64,000 nt of DNA from Reticulitermes speratus (taxonomy: Eukaryota > Arthropoda > Insecta > Blattodea > Rhinotermitidae), in contig JAJKFL010000013.1 in assembly GCA_021186555.1 (NCBI GenBank), positions 39,247,144 to 39,311,143 of the forward strand, written 5' to 3'. The position numbers and the translations under genes are program-made. Position 1 is the first letter of the stretch. Every line of letters starts with the position of its first letter. Below, one piece after another: positions 58,818-64,000 of this stretch. The notes beneath the pieces were generated by a model, which searched no databases, had not been told where the DNA came from, and saw only the letters and a list, made by a program, of their open reading frames with translations.

Positions 58818-59582
58818 TTCTAGAGCAGGGGTCTCGATCTGAAATCTGACGCGGGACAAAAGAACGATTTTCAAAAATTAAGGCGGAAAAAGGAAGGAAA
58901 AAAAAATTTATATATTTTGTTTAAAATTAAACATGACTTTTAATAAGATAATATACGCAATATATGTATAACGTAACGTTGTGGCACGTTCGCGTAACCA
59001 TTGTTGCAGTGGAAACGTAACAATGCGTTGTGTATATATTGTTGAGCTACATGTCACTGTAAACAATATGCACATAATACTTTAATGGCGAATTCACGTC
59101 GCCGGCAACAATAAAACATACTTAGGCTCTCGTGTAAAGTGCCCGATACTTTTGCCCGATTTTAACCAAATTTGGACTCTCTCGACAGATTTTTTTTTTT
59201 ATAGAATTCTCCAATATCAAATTTCGCGAAAATCCTTCCAGTGGATGCCGCGCTGATACATGACGACGGGCGGACTTAATGAAGCTCATAGGCGCTTTTC
59301 GCGACCCTGCGAACGCGCCTAAGACTGAAATATGCTATAATTATTGAAATTTAAACTTTAATCCATTGTTATCTCTTTGTTGACGTGTGTTCTATGTCAT
59401 TATGCAGGAATAGCAAACCTTTTTTGAGCCTCTACGGCCCATGACGAGAAACTCCTTTAATTAACAAATATTGCCCTAAGCCAGGCCACATTCTGTAATT
59501 AGAATCAGATTAATTGGGTGACCGCATAAAATTAACTCGCGGGCCTCATGCGACCCGCGTGTGTGATATCCCTGGTTTAGAG
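58818..59582. mobile_element. hAT-like non-autonomous element with a nested insertion
   Basis: Ends caggggtctcgatctg (58826) and gtgtgatatccctg (59574), the CAGGG-type termini of hAT elements. Flanks ttctagag (58818-58825) and gtttagag (59575-59582) look like a mutated 8-bp target duplication. A GCGCGTTCGCG-type element sits inside at 58983-59319. No transposase frame. Confidence 0.55.
58983..59319. mobile_element. GCGCGTTCGCG-ended element, nested copy
   Basis: Ends ggcacgttcgcgtaaccatt and cctgcgaacgcgcct. Internal blocks gtaaagtgcccgatactttt and gcgaaaatccttccagtgga match 57230-57710. Confidence 0.65.
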
Positions 59583-60983
59583 TAAGTGCAGGCTACATAG
59601 GGCTAAGGCGCACAGCGTTGAACCACAGCATACGTCGGACACGTGTAATGTTTCCTGATTTAAATCGATGATCTGTGCTTTACCAGAGCCATGAAGAAAG
59701 GATTAGTGCCAAGTGCCGTTTTTGATAAATATTTATTGGCTGCATACTTTACGAAAATAAGAGAAAGCTTCACGTACATTTACAGTCACGTCAGGGTCGA
59801 ACATACGGTTCAGTTCTCGGAGAAGTGACCAATCACAGAATATTTTCAACACACTTCGATCAGCAACATCAAATCTGACTTTCGACACAGACCTGAACTA
59901 GAAGTATATCTGTGCTCGTTCCGTCACCCCTCGTTGCTTCGATCCAGGACAAATTCCTCTTGCTAAAATCCCTACATAACCTCAGGTGTTGATAACGTCT
60001 GAGTGCCGTAATACCGACTTTAATTGTCCGCAACGCGGGATCGCATTATGTGTCTTCTTTTTGTGGTGAATCTGCTCTGGGATAAATGTCAGAAGAGCAG
60101 TTACGTCATTAAAACTTAAAAAGTGGGTATCCTCCCTCTGCGCGCGACTCATTCCCTGAGTTTGTGTTAAATTAGTGGCTCTTTATTAGCGGAACCTTTA
60201 ATTGCTACGAGAATACCAAGTTTGGCGAGGCTATTAACTGTTTTATTAACACCCTGAATTCACAAGGGCCCATGAAACTGTGTTTCTCAACTAATGATCC
60301 GCATTACAATAGAATTTCTTTATTATTGTTATTTATTTAAGGACACTTTTCAACTGCATAGTTTATATAGCGTTGAAAGGGAAGTTGGGGCTGAATGATG
60401 AACAGGAAGGTACGCGAAAAAGGACATTATTTCAGTATTTAAATATAGAAAACTCCACGAACTCTCATCAGGATGGCCTCTTTCCTAACAAGGTATCGAA
60501 ATCCGGATATTATGGATTGCACCTTGCTCGATATTTTCATACTAATTTCTAGATACAGCAACTGAAGCAAGTTAACTCTTCTCATCTTAATCGTTTTTAA
60601 CGACGCTAGTAATTGTCTATCTTGTTTATCACGAATGGTCTTAGGCCCTTAAAGACTAGGGTTGTGGTTTCGAATCCTACGCTCGGCATGGGTATTTATA
60701 CGTTTCGTTTCTCTGAAGTCAGATTTCGTTTGATGCAAAGCCCAACCTCCAGTGTAAACAGGAGCCGTGCATTAAAATAAGACAATGCCTGAAGCTTGGT
60801 CCAGCGCCGGATTTGTACTGCAGGGAATTACTGATTGTTAGTTACCTGTTTAGTGCCTGGTGTTAAAGGTGTGTTACCATCTGCTGTGTTATTTAGAAAG
60901 TCTGAATTTTATCGCAGTGCGTACTTATATGTTTCGTATAATTCTCACAATAAACAGAAATTATTTTTGAAACAGCATTAAAT

Positions 60984-61153
60984 CAGGGGTGCATAAATCC
61001 CGGGTGCCAGGTCGCCCTGGCGACTGAATTTTCTACGGTGGCTCCTAATATTTGTGGGTCCTCATTATGAAACTTGCTTCATGTTACCCTTCTGGTGCCT
61101 AGAATTGTAAGGTGGCTACTATATTTTTGGAAAATTCTTGCGCCCCTGCATTA
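60984..61153 (+). mobile_element. hAT-like short element (CAGGGGTGCA ends)
   Basis: Ends caggggtgcataaatcccgg and ttcttgcgcccctg; internal atttgtgggtcctcattatg, gaaacttgcttcatg. Related copies at 13059-13175, 20478-20652 and 25983-26110. Confidence 0.65.
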
Positions 61154-61484
61154 TTAAATGATTGGCCTTTCTGATGGAGAAGGACTGTAATTTATTTTGC
61201 TAGGTAGGAATGAAATTTTTGTGCATACTTCAGATAAATGTCGATCCTCATTATTTTCCAGTCCTCAAGACATTATGAAATTCTTTTAGATAACTCAACT
61301 TTGCGGTTCAGATTTTACCCCTTGTGTCCAGTGTTTGTTTGCAGCTGGGGCTTTAACACAGGAAAACCTCCCTTACAAAATATGCTTAGGTGCTCCTTTA
61401 TTGATCATCTTTAGATGTCTTTGTGTTTGCATTTTTATCAACTACATGTGCCCGAATTTTGGGTAGCTGACAATCACACAGACA

Positions 61485-61700
61485 CTCTGCCCAAGAAACT
61501 ATTCGCCTGTTGTGGAACCCGATGTAGGCCAACGTTTTCGTTTTGGGTTTGAGGTGGAATTCCTAGCCAAATATTATTAGGATGAACATAGCAAGGAGGG
61601 TGAGATGGGTGGGGCATGTGGCACGAATGGGAAGAAAGTTAATAGCATGCAGGATTTTGGTGGGAGAATATTAGTTATAGAGACCTAGGCTTAGATGGAA
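61485..61700. pseudogene. Two LINE fragments in opposite orientation (family L-A)
   Basis: 61490-61525 matches the minus-strand 3' segment (cccaagaaactattcgcctg, tggaacccgatg). 61570-61690 matches the coding part on the plus strand (gtgagatgggtggggcatgt: RVRWVGHVARMGRK, then RILVGEY). The flip suggests rearrangement or two insertions. Confidence 0.5.
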
Positions 61701-62149
61701 TTATAATAATGAGTGTATAATTAACCATCTAAAAAAAGCTTGTGTATACCACCAGGTTTGAAACAAAAGAATTCTACGTTGTGCCCACTCAGGGTATTTA
61801 TGTGTTTTGTAAGGATCTCAGAACGATGAGGGATTATTTACTTATACAACATTAACTGATTGGTTCTTATAACTGAGACACCGTGTGTTTACTGCGCGGT
61901 ACGAACTGAATCCTTAAACGTAGTTCACGTACGTTTCTGTCCTTAAAGGAACTAAGAAACAGCTGAGATGTTGCAGAATGATTTATGTGACTGAGGACAG
62001 GGGCAGGTGCAGGCTGTTGGGAGGATGCTAATGAACCTTCGAGTTCCACACACGTCAATAATTTGACTATCTGATTGTTAGATTCTGAATAAGGACTCTG
62101 CTCAATGCAGTTAGTTAATTAGGTATGACAGTTGAGGCTGCCACGTACG

Positions 62150-62285
62150 GTCTTCTGGGATGTGAAACCGTATAAACTGTAGATAGGTAAACTATACTAC
62201 TTCTTTGACATTAAGGTATATTCTGTGGAAACACTGGTGTCTGACTACCAGACTACACGGAGTCACACCCAATACAACAACTGTA
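62150..62285. mobile_element. F2 foldback copy, diverged
   Basis: ggtcttctgggatgtgaaac on the left and accagactacacggagtcac on the right, with a decayed centre. Confidence 0.55.
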
Positions 62286-62294
62286 TTAATTAAT

Positions 62295-62415
62295 TAATTA
62301 CCTATTTCGCAAGAACCCTCCCGCCCCCCGAACTTGCCTTTATCCTGAGCCACATTTCAACCCCCCCCCATTCTTTAAGACTCATTTTAATATGACCCTA
62401 TAATTTACATGTAAA
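62295..62415 (-). pseudogene. LINE fragment (family L-A)
   Basis: Plus-strand blocks caagaaccctcccgcc, tttatcctgagccacatttc and actcattttaatatgaccct follow the order in the better copy 500 bp away at 62885-63140. Confidence 0.45.
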
Positions 62416-62884
62416 CTTTTAGGTTTATAAATAAAAGTTGAAACTCAATATTCAATTTTGAGTTGAAATTGTAGACGTAGTCATGTCCGACGAAATATTT
62501 TCTCATTTCGATATGAGTAGCAATGTGTCAGTTGGCAACATACTAAAGTGTATTCACGTGAAGCGTATATCGTGATTACCTTGTGTGTACCGACCGACGT
62601 TCAGTGTTGTGCAGGCAGGCCTACATGTGTGTATGTTTGTAATAAGTTAGTACTTTATTTGTCTGTCATTCTTTACAGTATGACATTGTAGCCGACAATC
62701 CTAAACACTTAAAATTTAGAACTTCTAAAAAACTTGTCCTTATACACCAGGTTACAGTCTATAACAGCTGTGCGTACAGTCACACTGCTTCTAAGCACAA
62801 ATACATTTAGAATACTGACCCAGTAGGCCTATATGGATTCTAACATACTTTCCTTCCTGTAAACTAACTAACTCCATGTAGCAC

Positions 62885-63140
62885 AGTCCTTCTTGAGAAG
62901 CTAACAGGTCGTCAGCTAGTCAAGAAATTCCCCGCGTTTTATGGAACCCGAAGGTTCATCACCACACTCACAAGAGCCCGCCACCTGTCCCTATCCTGAG
63001 CCATATCAATCCAGTCCATGCCCCCATCCCACTTCTTGAAGATCCATTTTAATATTATCCTCCCATCTACGCCTCGGTCTTCCAAGTGGTCTCCTTCCCT
63101 CAGGTCTTCCCACCAAAACCCTGTATGCACCTCCTTCCTC
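62885..63140 (-). pseudogene. LINE 3' end (family L-A)
   Basis: Minus strand: [18 protein letters not shown], then [32 protein letters not shown] and MNLRVP, then stop. This is the extreme C-terminus of a non-LTR retrotransposon, followed by a short 3'UTR (gggaatttcttgactagctg). It is the best preserved of eight copies of this 3' end in the window and can serve as the reference for the others. Confidence 0.75.
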
Positions 63141-63391
63141 TAAAGGGAAGAGGATACTATGCTGTCTCTTGTTTTACGAGCATATGGGCAAGAACACTAC
63201 GCCGTGTGACAGACACGCAGATTCAAAATATTTTGCAATAACGTGTTACGGGAATACCTGAAGCTGTTGAAGTGAGCAGTTTGTGAGAAATACATAAAGA
63301 GGAGCATCAGAATTTGCTGTCCAGTGTTAAGTTGGGTAAAGTATTTAGCACACGTGGATATGTAGATAAGTATTTATATTTATGCTTGGTT

Positions 63392-63482
63392 TGTCTAGCG
63401 CCGAAGTTAAAGAAGGAGTAGAGCTATACCTCTACTCCCCCTCTGGGCCTTCATGGCGTGCTCTAGGGCGATCTTTACCTTT
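63392..63482 (+). mobile_element. SINE-A 3' fragment
   Basis: Matches the last 90 bp of the family (agcgccgaagttaaagaagg, ctctactccccctctgggcc, ctagggcgatctttacc). Confidence 0.75.
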
Positions 63483-63645
63483 ATCCTTATTTAAAGGGCT
63501 TGTAAGTAATTATGTCAATGTAGCTTCGATTTTCTATCTGCGCATGAGACATCCCAGTTGTGATACGTAAAATAGACGGCTGTATAATAAGACACGTCAG
63601 TCACAACTATATTTGTAAGTGTTCTTTCTTCACGTATTTTTATCA

Positions 63646-63688
63646 GTGCCTGATGATGGCTTGTAATGAAAGCCGAAACATGTTGCAC
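63646..63688 (+). ncRNA. Hammerhead-like motif
   Basis: Stem I GTGC (63646-63649) with GCAC (63685-63688); box CTGATGA, extra T; stem II GGCTT/AAGCC with a 7-base loop; GAAA; stem III AC/GT with loop AT; site GTT. All three stems pair. The one departure from the classical core is the T after CTGATGA. Confidence 0.5.
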
Positions 63689-64000
63689 GCTAAACAATAA
63701 AACATTGTTGAAATACAGTTGTGTCTGACATGTCTTAGTATTCATTCATCTAGCTTCGAATTGTTGGGTGATAGTGAATAATGAATTGAAAAGAATGTGG
63801 AAGGAGGCCTTCATGGTTTAAGTGTACACTCTCGGCCATTTTTAATGAGTAAATGAGGAAGACCATGAGAGAAGTCAGACACGGTTTTGGTATCACGGCA
63901 TCCAACAATAAGGGGATAGACGCTTGTAGTCTGTATGGGAGGATTGGTTAGCTAATGAAACTGGACTTGGCGAAATAATTATTTAAATTTTTCCTACTAC

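Overview
The window is animal nuclear DNA, most likely from an insect with a large, repeat-rich genome. A cockroach or termite type is my inference from the flavour of the repeats and LINE proteins; nothing here proves the species. There is no bacterial-style gene density, no operon, no rRNA and no stand-alone tRNA gene. Almost every long open frame is antisense to an exon, crosses a simple repeat, or is a retrotransposon remnant.

The one host gene I can identify is a Runt-family (Runx) transcription factor on the minus strand. Three exons are visible. The last Runt-domain exon is at 50582-50469, reading [10 protein letters not shown] and [10 protein letters not shown]. An internal exon is at 13842-13666. 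The terminal exon is at 8836-8248 and ends in VWRPY, the Groucho-recruiting C-terminus of Runx proteins. Their phases agree (1, then 1). The terminal exon has two candidate 3' splice sites: only the inner one (exon start 8729) leads into the VWRPY frame, while the outer one (8836) leads to a different C-terminus. Introns are about 36.6 kb and 4.8 kb, and the upstream Runt-domain exons lie beyond 64000. A second, weak candidate is a CpG-rich first exon with a TATA box at about 55276-55440 (+).

The rest is intron or flank packed with repeats. At least five tRNA-headed SINE families (called A-E here) are present; A and B share a central module, and C and D share a 3' module. There are LINE 3' fragments, hAT-like short elements, a GCGCGTTCGCG-ended element, many foldbacks, and about ten tandem arrays with units of 20, 30/91, 43, 46, 49, 54, 78, 89 and 128 bp plus a 620-bp TCTA/TCTG tract.

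The most unusual signal is a recurring small structure: stem I, then CTGANGA, T, stem II, GAAAC, a short palindrome, a cleavage-like triplet, then the other strand of stem I. Stems I and II differ in sequence between copies but still pair. This is hammerhead-ribozyme architecture, with one extra base after the CTGANGA box. It occurs singly (63646-63688, 31717-31756, 3274-3316), as a tandem array (43340-43860), and as inverted pairs, one inside a 732-bp element with a 13-bp target duplication (45346-46077) that resembles a Penelope-like element and was later hit by a SINE with its own 16-bp duplication. A looser version (TTGAAGATGG, CCGAAACGTC) marks a large dispersed repeat family here.
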